Source: Pediococcus argentinicus | Lineage (GTDB): Bacteria; Bacillota; Bacilli; Lactobacillales; Lactobacillaceae | Assembly (NCBI RefSeq): GCF_001437605.1 | Contig: NZ_JQCQ01000006.1 | Span: forward strand, 1-64,000 | Direction of reading: 5' to 3' | DNA: 64,000 nucleotides | In this document: one piece after another, positions 38,129 through 47,174 of the stretch | Layout of the letters: each line of letters opens with the position of its first letter | Position numbering within the stretch: position 1 is the stretch's first letter | Notes under the pieces: generated by a model | Databases searched by the model: none | What the model was told of the DNA's origin: nothing | The model's input: the letters and a program-made list of their open reading frames with translations, nothing else | Position numbers and translations under genes: made by a program

Positions 38129-39301
38129 TTGGCTCAAAAGAAAATTTCACCCGGTTTGACTCTTGCTGCACTCGCGATTAGTGCTTTTTCAATTGGCTCA
38201 ACCGAATTTATCAGTGTTGGATTAATTCCACTACTAGTCAAAAGTTTCAGCATTTCAGTTTCACAGGCTGGTCTAACCGTTTCGATTTACGCTCTCGGAA
38301 TCACGTTTGGTGCTCCACTCTTAACTATCTTAACTGGAACATGGGATCGAAAGCGTCTAATGATTGTAATTATGATTACCTTCATCATTGGTAACATTGT
38401 TTCAGCAATTGCACCCAGTTTTATAATTTTGCTACTCGGTCGAATCATCGCATCACTCGCTCATGGAATATTTATGTCAATTTCCTCTGTCATTGCGGCT
38501 GATGTTGTGGTTCCATCAAAACGTGCCAGTGCTATTTCAATTATGTTTACCGGCCTCACTGTAGCAACCGTTACTGGTGTACCACTAGGAACCTTCATTG
38601 GACAGCACACATCGTGGCACTGGTCATTTATCTTTATTTCTATTATTGGTTTAATCGGATTAGTAGCTAACTACTTCTTAATCCCAAATGGTCTACCAAT
38701 TCCAGGCAAATCAAACCTGGCCGGATTTGGTCGTGTTTTGAAAAATCCATCTATTCTACTTGCACTATTAATTACTGCGTTTGGATATGGTGGAACCTTC
38801 ACTGCTTACACTTTCCTAACACCCATCTTAGAAAACAGTCTTGGCTTTTCAGCAACTACAGTAGTTATTATCCTAATCGTCTACGGACTCATGGTTGCAA
38901 TTGGTAACACGCTAGGTGGGCGTTTAGCCAACCACAATCCTGTAAAAGCTTTGATTTATATGTTCCTTGGTCTAGCAATCGTGTTATTGCTGCTCTTCGT
39001 AACTGTACATTTCAAATATCTTGGACTAATTAGCGTTTTATTAATGGGCTTCTTTGCCTTCATGAATGTTCCCGGATTACAGCTATATATCGTTCAATTA
39101 GCTGAAAAATATACTCCCAAAGATATTAGTTTTGCTTCTTCTTTGAATATTTCAGCATTTAATATTGGAATTTCACTTGGATCTCTAATCGGCGGACAGG
39201 TTACTAACAATCTTTCCGTAACATTAACACCAATATTCGGTGCTCTTATGGTATTTATTGCTATTGTCATGACTATGTATTTACAAAAACGCGAAAAGTA
39301 A
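38129..39301 (+). CDS. MFS drug/metabolite exporter (DHA1 type)
   Basis: The 390-residue protein has 12 membrane helices. Features of the AraJ/YdhP-like drug:H+ antiporter group include FSIGSTEFISVGLIP in helix 1, the motif A loop GTWDRKRLM, GRIIASLAHGIFMS in helix 4, and TVTGVPLGTFIGQ in helix 5 (motif C-like). The start is TTG at 38129, eight bases after AAGGAGG. Substrates of such exporters vary from sugars to drugs and cannot be assigned. With its regulator it interrupts the recR/tmk replication-gene neighbourhood, which suggests lateral insertion. Confidence 0.9.
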   Translation: MAQKKISPGLTLAALAISAFSIGSTEFISVGLIPLLVKSFSISVSQAGLTVSIYALGITFGAPLLTILTGTWDRKRLMIVIMITFIIGNIVSAIAPSFIILLLGRIIASLAHGIFMSISSVIAADVVVPSKRASAISIMFTGLTVATVTGVPLGTFIGQHTSWHWSFIFISIIGLIGLVANYFLIPNGLPIPGKSNLAGFGRVLKNPSILLALLITAFGYGGTFTAYTFLTPILENSLGFSATTVVIILIVYGLMVAIGNTLGGRLANHNPVKALIYMFLGLAIVLLLLFVTVHFKYLGLISVLLMGFFAFMNVPGLQLYIVQLAEKYTPKDISFASSLNISAFNIGISLGSLIGGQVTNNLSVTLTPIFGALMVFIAIVMTMYLQKREK

Positions 39302-39302
39302 A

Positions 39303-39357
39303 AATAATAGCGCCAACCAAGTTATCTACAAGTAACTTGATTGGCGCTATTATTTTT
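39303..39357. terminator. Bidirectional terminator between the MFS gene and recR
   Basis: A long stem of about 21 base pairs (AATAATAGCGCCAA plus CAAGTTA, with a matching other arm) with A/T-rich ends serves both convergent genes. Confidence 0.92.
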
Positions 39358-39359
39358 AC

Positions 39360-39959
39360 TTACATTTCTGTTCGGCCCTCGACCGCTTTATAAAGTGTCA
39401 TTTGATCAGCATATTCAATATCACTACCAACCGCTAGCCCGTGAGCTAATCTGGTAACCTTCACACCTGAAGGCTTAACTAAACGAGCAATATACATAGC
39501 TGTTGCTTCACCTTCTGGAGTTGCATTTGTAGCAATAATCAATTCTTTAATAGCTTCATTTTTTTGTAGTCGCGTAAGTAAACTAGTGATATTAATATCC
39601 TCTGGTCCCTTACCTTCCATTGGAGAAAGAACACCGTGAAGTACGTGATACAAGCCATGGTATTCTTTCATTTGTTCCATCGACATAACATCTTTTGAAT
39701 CTTCAACTACAAGGACAATGTCTTGTTTCCGCGACGGATCTGAGCAAATTTCACATGGGTCATCTTCCGTAATATTTCCACAAATACTACAAAATTGTAA
39801 ATCCCGTTGAGCAGCAATAAGTGACTTTGCAAAATCAGTTACATCGTCGCCCTGCATATCAAGTGTGAAGAATGCCAAACGTGTCGCTGTTTTATATCCA
39901 ATACCAGGCAACTTCATAAAGCTATCAATTAACTTGGCAATCGGTTCTGGATACTGCAT
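39360..39959 (-). CDS. recR: Recombination protein RecR
   Basis: RecR acts with RecF and RecO to load RecA at gaps. The 199-residue protein has the N-terminal helix-hairpin-helix ([13 protein letters not shown] at about 14-26), a four-cysteine zinc finger ([16 protein letters not shown] at about 57-72), and a Toprim domain beginning [10 protein letters not shown]. It is the last gene of dnaX-ybaB-recR. Confidence 0.97.
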   Translation of the reverse strand: MQYPEPIAKLIDSFMKLPGIGYKTATRLAFFTLDMQGDDVTDFAKSLIAAQRDLQFCSICGNITEDDPCEICSDPSRKQDIVLVVEDSKDVMSMEQMKEYHGLYHVLHGVLSPMEGKGPEDINITSLLTRLQKNEAIKELIIATNATPEGEATAMYIARLVKPSGVKVTRLAHGLAVGSDIEYADQMTLYKAVEGRTEM

Positions 39960-39982
39960 AATCTTCCTCTTTTCGTCGGAAA

Positions 39983-40297
39983 TTACATTCCGGGCATTCC
40001 TCTAGTGTACTTACCCATTGATTTATCAGTTTCTGATGTAATTTTCTTCATAACGTCATTAACAGCTGCAACAATTAAATCTTGAAGCATTTCAGGATCA
40101 TCAGGGTCTACAGCTTCTGGTTTAATAACAATATCTTTCATTAACTTGTCACCAGTAAAAGTAACGGTAACCATATCATCAGGTGAGACACCTGTAAATT
40201 CTTCAACATTTAAACGATCTTGTTCTGCTGTAACTTGTTTTTGCATCTTTTGCATTTGACGCATCATATTTTGCATATTTCCCATTCCACCGCGCAT
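39983..40297 (-). CDS. Nucleoid-associated protein, YbaB/EbfC family
   Basis: The 104-residue protein starts [21 protein letters not shown], a Met/Gln-rich helix (read in two halves), followed by the YbaB core with the [17 protein letters not shown] region. It dimerises and binds DNA in other bacteria. The gene is between dnaX and recR (18 and 23 bases away), the near-universal order. Confidence 0.94.
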   Translation of the reverse strand: MRGGMGNMQNMMRQMQKMQKQVTAEQDRLNVEEFTGVSPDDMVTVTFTGDKLMKDIVIKPEAVDPDDPEMLQDLIVAAVNDVMKKITSETDKSMGKYTRGMPGM

Positions 40298-40315
40298 AAT
40301 TCAACCATCCTTTAT

Positions 40316-42091
40316 TTAATCATTTTTAATTTCAATATTTTCATCGCCAAAAATGGCAACTGCTTCGTCCACAACTTTATCACTTTTGTCATTTGGTTCA
40401 ACTGTTTGCTCTGGTTCATCCGGTACGGTCTCTTCTTGAACGATTTCTGGATCTGGCGTAGAAGTGTCACCGTTCTTTCGAGCTTGGATAAATCCTGATC
40501 GAACTTGAGGCCAATCCTCATCAGTCACGTATGTAACTTTGAAGCGAGCGCCAGTCAAACGTTCTAAATCACTTTCTAGCGTACTTCGTAAATCGCTGTC
40601 GTCGACTGCCTTTTCAAAAAGAAAATCATAACTAAACGAAACAACAACACCAGATTTACTTGCTGCTACAGGACGAGAAACGTGCATTAGAGCACGTTGG
40701 GTAACACTCAACATGTTCATTAGGTCTTTCCAGACATCCCTTAACTCAACCAAATTATTCTTAGTAGCCGTATCCAAAATTGGATAAATCTTTGTTAGGT
40801 TAGCTGGTGTTTTCTTAGAACTACCTTTTTTAGCAACACTCTTTTTACGAGGCTCACTGGTACGAGTTGTATTAGCCGCAGCAACTGGAGGATTCTTTTT
40901 TAATTCCTTCATTTGCTGTTGTAAAACACTCAATTCTTTCTTCAATTGATCTACTTCAGCACCATTTGCACCCTCGTTTGAGGTAATAGTTGATCCCACA
41001 GCCGGTACTTGGCGATTTGTTAGCTTGATAGTTAAAACTTCCAAGTAAACATCTGGATGAGTGGTAAATCGCATCTGCTGTTGTGCGTCGTTTAAAATAT
41101 CAATCATTTGATACAATTCAACACTATCAACATCTTGAGCCTGACTCTTAAATTGATCACTCAATTCTCCTAAATGCTGTTGTTCAACTAATTTAGGATC
41201 CTGTTGATATAAGAGTAAATTACGCCCTTCTTCAATCAAGTCTTCAATCAGACGTTGACCATCTTTACCCTCATTTAATATCTGATGCAAAGTTTCTAAT
41301 CCCTGAGCAGTTTCCTTCTTGAAAATCTGGTCAATATATTGGTCAAGCAACGTTTGATTAACACTTCCGGTTACTAACAAGGCATTTTCCAACGTTACTT
41401 CGTTATCACCAAATGACAAAACCTGATCCAAGATACTCAAGGCATCTCGCATTCCACCTTCAGCAGCTCGTGCAACAACTTGCAAGGCTTTGGGATCAAA
41501 TGTAATCTTCTTCTCGTTTAAGATATAAACCATGCGGTCATAACTTTCTTGAGCTGAGATTCGTTTGAAATCAAAACGCTGAGTTCTTGAAATAATCGTA
41601 AGTGGAATTTTTTGAGGTTCCGTAGTAGCTAAGATAAAAATAACATTAGCTGGTGGCTCTTCAAGTGTTTTTAATAGCGCATTGAAAGCTCCAGTTGACA
41701 GCATATGAACTTCATCAATGATATAGACCTTATAATCAGCCTCAGTTGGTGCATATTTAGCTTTATCACGAATATCACGGATTTCTTCAACCCCATTATT
41801 TGAGGCCGCATCAATCTCAATTACATCGCTCATGCTGCCATTGGTAATCGCCTTACAGCTCTCACATTCATTACAAGGCTCGCCGTCTTTTAAATGATGA
41901 CAATTAACTGCTTTAGCAAAAATCTTTGCAGCGGATGTTTTACCAGTCCCACGGGGTCCCGTAAACAAATAGGCGTGACTAGTCTGGTCTGTAATTAACG
42001 CATTTTTCAATGTTTTAGTGATCACATCTTGTCCAACCATATCTTCAAACCGTTGTGGTCGCCATACTCGGTACAAAGCCTGATAACTCAT
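40316..42091 (-). CDS. dnaX: DNA polymerase III subunits gamma and tau
   Basis: DnaX is the clamp-loader ATPase. The 591-residue product starts at the ATG at 42091 with AAAGGA upstream; the longer frame has no good ribosome binding site. Walker A GPRGTGKTS (about 44-52), the zinc module CHHLKDGEPCNECESC, DEVHMLS, and SRTQRF follow, with the tau-specific C-terminus beyond about residue 370. At 40826-40831 a run of six A's (minus strand) in codons 421-422 would, after a -1 slip, meet TAG at once and give a 423-residue gamma-like product. Whether this happens is unknown. Confidence 0.95.
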   Translation of the reverse strand: MSYQALYRVWRPQRFEDMVGQDVITKTLKNALITDQTSHAYLFTGPRGTGKTSAAKIFAKAVNCHHLKDGEPCNECESCKAITNGSMSDVIEIDAASNNGVEEIRDIRDKAKYAPTEADYKVYIIDEVHMLSTGAFNALLKTLEEPPANVIFILATTEPQKIPLTIISRTQRFDFKRISAQESYDRMVYILNEKKITFDPKALQVVARAAEGGMRDALSILDQVLSFGDNEVTLENALLVTGSVNQTLLDQYIDQIFKKETAQGLETLHQILNEGKDGQRLIEDLIEEGRNLLLYQQDPKLVEQQHLGELSDQFKSQAQDVDSVELYQMIDILNDAQQQMRFTTHPDVYLEVLTIKLTNRQVPAVGSTITSNEGANGAEVDQLKKELSVLQQQMKELKKNPPVAAANTTRTSEPRKKSVAKKGSSKKTPANLTKIYPILDTATKNNLVELRDVWKDLMNMLSVTQRALMHVSRPVAASKSGVVVSFSYDFLFEKAVDDSDLRSTLESDLERLTGARFKVTYVTDEDWPQVRSGFIQARKNGDTSTPDPEIVQEETVPDEPEQTVEPNDKSDKVVDEAVAIFGDENIEIKND

Positions 42092-42123
42092 TGCATTAGT
42101 CCTTTCATACTTTAAATTCATTT

Positions 42124-42162
42124 ATTAAAAGAAAGAACCCTCAGTCAGCCGACCAAGGGTTC
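42124..42162 (-). terminator. Terminator after the SRP RNA gene
   Basis: On the minus strand GAACCCT pairs with AGGGTTC, with an inner GTC/GAC, and is followed by TTTCTTTT. It lies between the SRP RNA and dnaX, so dnaX may need readthrough or its own promoter. Confidence 0.8.
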
Positions 42163-42179
42163 CTGTTTAATTACTCAAT

Positions 42180-42265
42180 AACTTAAGGCACAAGCCAGAG
42201 CAAACTTAGTGCTGCTTCCTTCCGGACCTGACACAATTCGTAAGTCCAACCTTGCCTCAAGGCCT
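42180..42265 (-). ncRNA. ffs: Signal recognition particle RNA, small bacterial type
   Basis: On the minus strand the apical domain GTCAGGTCCGGAAGGAAGC is present with the GGAA tetraloop and adjacent symmetric loop bound by Ffh. The ends pair: CTTGAGGCA at 42253-42261 with TGCCTTAAG at 42182-42190. This is the 4.5S-size form without an Alu domain. It lies between tadA and dnaX, a common site in Firmicutes. Exact ends are approximate. Confidence 0.95.
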
Positions 42266-42297
42266 TACGGCAATAACTATAATACTCGAAATTTGAT

Positions 42298-42798
42298 TTA
42301 ATTTCCACCATTTCGCTTAACTTTTTTTCTTTTTTCGCGAATTGTTTTAAAGAATTCTTTCATAATAGTAGAAGATTCTTCCTGCAGAACACCTTCGGTA
42401 ACGTTAACCCGATGATTCAATCGATCATCCTCTAAAACTGTATATAAACTCCGAACGGCTCCTGCCTTAGGATCACGTGCGCCAAAATACACCTCAGGCA
42501 ACTGTGAATTGATAATTGCACCACTACACATTAGGCAAGGCTCAACCGTAACAAACAATTGGCAATCCCATAAACGCCAGCTATGTAAATATTCACAAGC
42601 TTCCGTGATTGCTAGTACTTCAGCATGCATAGTCGCATCTTGGCCATGCTCTCGTAAATTATGTCCCCTACCAATGATTTGTCCGTCATGTACCACGACA
42701 GCACCAATTGGAACCTCATCAATCATCCAAGCATAGTTAGCTTCAACTAAAGCTTCTTTCATATAATTAACTTGTTCTTCGTTCGTTAATGGTTTCAT
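42298..42798 (-). CDS. tadA: tRNA adenosine(34) deaminase
   Basis: TadA converts A34 of tRNA-Arg(ACG) to inosine. The 166-residue deaminase has the catalytic HAEVLAI (His-Ala-Glu) at about residues 58-64 and the zinc-binding PCLMCSGAI around residue 88. It overlaps the methyltransferase gene by four bases and precedes the SRP RNA gene. Confidence 0.95.
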   Translation of the reverse strand: MKPLTNEEQVNYMKEALVEANYAWMIDEVPIGAVVVHDGQIIGRGHNLREHGQDATMHAEVLAITEACEYLHSWRLWDCQLFVTVEPCLMCSGAIINSQLPEVYFGARDPKAGAVRSLYTVLEDDRLNHRVNVTEGVLQEESSTIMKEFFKTIREKRKKVKRNGGN

Positions 42799-43397
42799 TT
42801 CACACTTCTCAATATATAGTAGCCTTTATTCTTTTTAATAACTTCGGCATTGCCATATGTTTCATTCATTAATTTTTTTGCTGAAGGTGCACCTTGCTTT
42901 TTCTGCAAAACAATTAGTAACTGTCCACCATCAACTAAATGATCTTTAGCTTCTGAAATAATCTGATCTACAATTTTTTTACCAGCTCGAACTGGTGGAT
43001 TTGAAATTATTGATGTGTAATCTTGATCTTGAACCTGTTCATAAACATTTGATTCAAACACTTTGGTTTGTTGATCCACATGATTACTTTTAGCATTTCT
43101 TTCCGCTAAACCTAATGAACGGTGATTTACATCCGTCATATGAACCACAAAATCTTGATGTAACTTAGCAATTACGATGCCAATTGGTCCATAACCACAC
43201 CCAACATCTAGAATTTTGTGATCACTTGTTTGGAAGGAAATCGCTTCTAGTAACGTTTTGGTACCAAAATCAACGTTATTTTTTGAGAAAACACCACTAT
43301 CTGATGTGAACGTGAAAATATTTTTTAAAATCGTGGCATCCCACGTGCGCTCTGCATGTTCTGCGTTTGGATCCTCTGTAAAGTAGTATTCAGTCAT
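42795..43397 (-). CDS. Class I methyltransferase, RsmC-like (YbxB)
   Basis: The 200-residue protein has an S-adenosylmethionine-binding Rossmann fold with DVGCGYGPIGIV at about residues 60-71 and the catalytic NPPVRAGK block at about 130, typical of RsmC-type enzymes acting on the exocyclic amine of guanine in rRNA. Bacterial RsmC is about 340 residues, so this corresponds to the catalytic half only, as in other Firmicutes. Substrate by homology is 16S rRNA G1207; this is inference. The four-base overlap with tadA suggests coupling. Confidence 0.88.
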   Translation of the reverse strand: MTEYYFTEDPNAEHAERTWDATILKNIFTFTSDSGVFSKNNVDFGTKTLLEAISFQTSDHKILDVGCGYGPIGIVIAKLHQDFVVHMTDVNHRSLGLAERNAKSNHVDQQTKVFESNVYEQVQDQDYTSIISNPPVRAGKKIVDQIISEAKDHLVDGGQLLIVLQKKQGAPSAKKLMNETYGNAEVIKKNKGYYILRSVK

Positions 43398-43484
43398 TGA
43401 AAATTCCTCCGTTATCTATTAGTATAGTCTAGTAATCTCATTTACAGAACTAGTTTTTCACAAAAATTAAATTAAATCACATAA

Positions 43485-43532
43485 GCACAACATGTTGTAT
43501 CTTAATTAAAAAATAGATACATAATGTTGTGT
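43485..43532. promoter_or_regulatory. Pair of NrdR boxes before nrdH
   Basis: Two 16-base sites, 43485-43500 (core ACAACATGTTGT) and 43517-43532, fit the NrdR box consensus acaCwAtATaTwGtgt with a few mismatches. Their centres are 32 bases apart, about three helical turns, as in known NrdR targets. NrdR would repress the operon when dATP is abundant. Confidence 0.85.
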
Positions 43533-43539
43533 TTTTTCG

Positions 43540-43567
43540 TTGCTTTTAGTTTCAAATGAGTTATACT
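43540..43567 (+). promoter_or_regulatory. nrdH promoter
   Basis: TTGCTT (43540-43545) and TATACT (43562-43567) are spaced by 16 bases, just after the second NrdR box. Confidence 0.62.
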
Positions 43568-43603
43568 TAACTCACAGCAAAAATTCGAAATGAGGTCATC
43601 ATT

Positions 43604-43834
43604 ATGAGAGAGATAACTGTTTACACTAAAAATAATTGTATGCAATGTAAAATGACAAAGCGTTTTCTATCTGAACACGAAATTCCATTTGTAGAACACA
43701 ATATTAATACCAATCCTGAATATATTGATACTTTAAAGGAACAGGGTTTTCAATCTGTCCCGGTAGTAAAATTTGCGGAAGATAAAGCGGTATCAGGATT
43801 CCGTCCTGATGTTCTAAAACAATTGGCAATCTAA
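43604..43834 (+). CDS. nrdH: NrdH glutaredoxin-like protein
   Basis: NrdH carries electrons from thioredoxin reductase to the class Ib ribonucleotide reductase. The 76-residue protein has the CMQC active site at residues 12-15 and the C-terminal SVPVVKF and SGFRPD blocks typical of NrdH rather than classical glutaredoxins. It is the first gene of the nrd cluster. A strong terminator separates it from nrdE. No nrdI gene follows. Confidence 0.95.
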   Translation: MREITVYTKNNCMQCKMTKRFLSEHEIPFVEHNINTNPEYIDTLKEQGFQSVPVVKFAEDKAVSGFRPDVLKQLAI

Positions 43835-43861
43835 ATATTGTATGTTTGGTATAGTCAATTT

Positions 43862-43912
43862 AAAGAACGTTCCGAGATTTTCAGCTAACGGAACGTTCTT
43901 TATTTTTGACTT
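43862..43912 (+). terminator. Terminator between nrdH and nrdE
   Basis: AAAGAACGTTCCG pairs perfectly with CGGAACGTTCTTT, followed by ATTTTT. It would lower nrdE-nrdF expression relative to nrdH unless readthrough or another promoter exists. Confidence 0.88.
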
Positions 43913-43945
43913 TTACATACCCTCAGTCAGAAAGGTGAAGTTTAT

Positions 43946-46111
43946 ATGGCATTAAAAGACTTGAAAGACGTAACTTATTACGATCTTAATAATGAAATCA
44001 ACATTCCCGTTAACAATCAGATCCCTCTTGAAAAAGATCACGAAGCGTTAGAGGCATTCTTGAAAGAAAATGTTACAGCAAATACCAAACAATTTTCATC
44101 TTTAAAAGAACGTTTCGATTTCTTACTTAAAGAAGACTATATTGAGCCTCAAATCGTTAGCAATTATTCATTTGACTTTATCGAAAAGCTTTATGACTTT
44201 TTACGCAATCAAAACTTTAGTTTTAAATCATTCATGGCAGCTTACAAATTCTATGCCCAATATGCCCTTAAAACAAACGATAACCAATATTACCTAGAAA
44301 ACTTCATTGATCGTGTTGCTATGAATGCTCTTTACTTCGCTGACGGCGATGAAAAACTTGCGATGGGTATTGCTGATGAAATCATTCATCAACGTTATCA
44401 ACCCGCAACACCTAGCTTTTTAAATGCTGGTCGTAAACATCGTGGCGAATTGGTTTCTTGTTTCTTAATTCAAGCTAATGATGACATGAATTCAATTGGA
44501 CGTACAATCAATTCTGCCCTACAGCTTTCAAAGCTTGGCGGTGGTGTTGGTATCAACCTAAGCAACCTTCGTGAAGCTGGCGCACCAATTAAAGGTATTG
44601 AGGGTGCAGCTAGTGGTGTCGTCCCTGTTATGAAATTACTGGAAGATAGTTTTTCATACGCTAATCAATTAGGCCAACGTCAAGGTGCTGGGGTTGTTTA
44701 TCTAAGCGTCTTCCATCCTGACATTATCAACTTCCTTTCCGCTAAGAAAGAAAATGCTGATGAAAAGATTCGTGTTAAGACCCTTTCATTAGGTGTGACT
44801 GTTCCTGATAAATTCTATGAACTAATCAAGAATGACGATGATATGTACTTATTCAGTCCTTACAGTGTTGAAAAGGTTTATGGCAAACCATATTCATATG
44901 TTGATATTACTGAAGAATACGACAATATGGTTGCTAATCCCGATATCAAGAAGTTTAAAGTTAAAGCTCGTAATTTAGAAAATGAAATTTCTAAACTTCA
45001 ACAAGAATCTGGTTATCCTTACATTGTGAACGTTGATACTGCTAACCGTGAGAATCCTATTTACGGAAAAATCGTTATGAGTAACCTTTGTTCCGAAATT
45101 ATGCAGGTTCAAACTCCTTCAGTTATCAATGACAAGCAGGAATATACTGAATTAGGAACAGACATCAGTTGTAACTTAGGCTCTACTAATATTGTGAACA
45201 TGATGAACACTCCTGATTTTGGTAAATCGGTTGAAAATATGGTTCGTGCTTTAACTTATGTAACTGATCATTCTGATATCGCCGTTGTACCTTCTATTCA
45301 ACATGGTAATCATTTGGCACACACGATTGGTTTAGGAGCAATGGGACTTCACGGTTACCTTGCTAAGAACCATATATACTATGGTGAAGATGATTCAATC
45401 GACTTTACTAACGTTTACTTCTTACTTCTAAACTACTGGACTTTGAAAGCTTCTAACAAGATTGCTAAAGAACGTGGTGAAGTATTCTTCAACTTTGATA
45501 AGAGTAAATACGCTGATGGCAGTTACTTTGATAAATACTTAAACCAAGATTGGGGTCCTAAGTCAGACCGTGTTGCTGAATTGTTTGATGGTATTGATAT
45601 TCCAACAAAAGCAGACTGGCAAGAACTAAAAGATGCTGTTATGAAAGATGGTCTCTACCATCAAAATAGAATGGCAATTGCTCCTACTGGTTCAATTTCT
45701 TACATTAATGATTCAACAACTAGTTTGCATCCAATCGTAAACCGCATTGAAGAACGTCAAGAAAAGAAAATCGGTAAGATTTACTATCCAGCTCCATACC
45801 TTTCAAATGATACTTTGAAGTATTACCAATCAGCTTATGATATTGATATGCGTAAAGTAGTTGATATTTACGCTGCTGCGCAAGCTCACATTGATCAAGG
45901 TATGAGTATGACATTCTTTATGCGTTCAACTATTCCTGCCGGTATTTACGAATGGAAAGATGGTCGAACAGACAAGATGACTACTCGTGATTTAAATATT
46001 CTTAGAAACTACGCTCATAAAAAAGGTATTAAATCTATTTACTATATCCGTACATTCACGGATAATGATGGTGAAGTTGGCGTTAACCAGTGTGAAAGCT
46101 GTTCAATTTAA
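43946..46111 (+). CDS. nrdE: Class Ib ribonucleoside-diphosphate reductase, alpha subunit
   Basis: NrdE reduces ribonucleoside diphosphates to deoxy forms aerobically, with the radical supplied by NrdF. The 721 residues include SCFLIQAND with the first active cysteine, the catalytic NLCSEI, the second redox cysteine, the IAPTGSIS block, and the C-terminal CESCSI tail that is reduced by NrdH. The length and absence of an N-terminal ATP cone are typical of class Ib. Confidence 0.97.
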   Translation: MALKDLKDVTYYDLNNEINIPVNNQIPLEKDHEALEAFLKENVTANTKQFSSLKERFDFLLKEDYIEPQIVSNYSFDFIEKLYDFLRNQNFSFKSFMAAYKFYAQYALKTNDNQYYLENFIDRVAMNALYFADGDEKLAMGIADEIIHQRYQPATPSFLNAGRKHRGELVSCFLIQANDDMNSIGRTINSALQLSKLGGGVGINLSNLREAGAPIKGIEGAASGVVPVMKLLEDSFSYANQLGQRQGAGVVYLSVFHPDIINFLSAKKENADEKIRVKTLSLGVTVPDKFYELIKNDDDMYLFSPYSVEKVYGKPYSYVDITEEYDNMVANPDIKKFKVKARNLENEISKLQQESGYPYIVNVDTANRENPIYGKIVMSNLCSEIMQVQTPSVINDKQEYTELGTDISCNLGSTNIVNMMNTPDFGKSVENMVRALTYVTDHSDIAVVPSIQHGNHLAHTIGLGAMGLHGYLAKNHIYYGEDDSIDFTNVYFLLLNYWTLKASNKIAKERGEVFFNFDKSKYADGSYFDKYLNQDWGPKSDRVAELFDGIDIPTKADWQELKDAVMKDGLYHQNRMAIAPTGSISYINDSTTSLHPIVNRIEERQEKKIGKIYYPAPYLSNDTLKYYQSAYDIDMRKVVDIYAAAQAHIDQGMSMTFFMRSTIPAGIYEWKDGRTDKMTTRDLNILRNYAHKKGIKSIYYIRTFTDNDGEVGVNQCESCSI

Positions 46112-46129
46112 TTACTATAGGAGGAAACT

Positions 46130-47089
46130 ATGGCACAAGAAAACTATGAAGCGATTAATTGGAACCGCGTGTCCGATCAAATCGATAAAGCAACTTGGGA
46201 AAAGCTAACAGAACAATTTTGGCTTGATACTCGTATTCCTATTTCAAATGATTTACGTGACTGGCGTGAATTGGACGAAGATCACCGTTGGGTGGTTGGC
46301 CACGTCTTTGGTGGTTTGACTCTTTTAGATACGTTACAATCTCAAGATGGAATGGCTGCATTGCGCCATGACGTTCGGACTAAACATGAAACAGCCGTTC
46401 TAAATAACATTCAGTTTATGGAATCTGTTCATGCTAAGAGTTACTCATCTATTTTTGAAACTTTGAATACTCCCACAGAAATCGACGAAATTTTCGACTG
46501 GAGTGATTCAGAAGAATTCCTACAAAATAAGACTAAGAAAATTTATCAGTTATACCATGACGAATCACATCCTTTGAAGAAAAAGGTTTCAAGTGTCTTC
46601 CTAGAAACATTCTTGTTCTACTCTGGATTCTTTACACCGCTTTACTACTTAGGTCATAACAAACTGAACAACGTTGCAGAAATTATCAAATTGATTCTTC
46701 GTGACGAATCAGTTCATGGTACTTATATTGGTTATAAATTCCAATTAGGCCTTAAAGAGCTGGGCGAAAATGAACAACAAGAACTTAAAGACTGGATGTT
46801 TAACTTCTTATATGACTTATATGATAACGAAGAAAAATATGTTCATAAGTTATATGATCAAGTTGGTTGGACTGACGAAGTTCTTACTTTCTCACGTTAC
46901 AACGCTAATAAAGCTTTGATGAATTTGGGACAAGATCCACTCTTCCCTGATACAGAAGCTGACGTAAATCCAATTGTTATGAATGGTATCTCAACAGGAA
47001 CTGCTAACCATGACTTCTTCTCACAAGTTGGGAATGGTTATCGTTTAGGTAATGTTGAAGCTATGAATGATGATGATTACAAAATTTAA
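46130..47089 (+). CDS. nrdF: Class Ib ribonucleoside-diphosphate reductase, beta subunit
   Basis: NrdF carries the dimetal centre and tyrosyl radical. The 319 residues include the ligand motifs FMESVHAKSYSSIF, with radical tyrosine in KSYS, and RDESVHGTYIGYKF. A GGAGGA ribosome binding site precedes the ATG and the gene starts 18 bases after nrdE. The class Ib manganese form normally needs NrdI for activation, and no nrdI is next to this operon. Confidence 0.97.
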   Translation: MAQENYEAINWNRVSDQIDKATWEKLTEQFWLDTRIPISNDLRDWRELDEDHRWVVGHVFGGLTLLDTLQSQDGMAALRHDVRTKHETAVLNNIQFMESVHAKSYSSIFETLNTPTEIDEIFDWSDSEEFLQNKTKKIYQLYHDESHPLKKKVSSVFLETFLFYSGFFTPLYYLGHNKLNNVAEIIKLILRDESVHGTYIGYKFQLGLKELGENEQQELKDWMFNFLYDLYDNEEKYVHKLYDQVGWTDEVLTFSRYNANKALMNLGQDPLFPDTEADVNPIVMNGISTGTANHDFFSQVGNGYRLGNVEAMNDDDYKI

Positions 47090-47099
47090 TGAATAATTA

Positions 47100-47136
47100 A
47101 GAGCCTAACGGATATTTCGTTAGGCTCTCTTTTTTG
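47100..47136 (+). terminator. Terminator after nrdF
   Basis: GAGCCTAACG pairs with CGTTAGGCTC around a loop and is followed by TCTTTTTT. Confidence 0.92.
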
Positions 47137-47174
47137 ATTAAGCTATAATAAACCTAAAGTGAGGTGCTTCAGAA

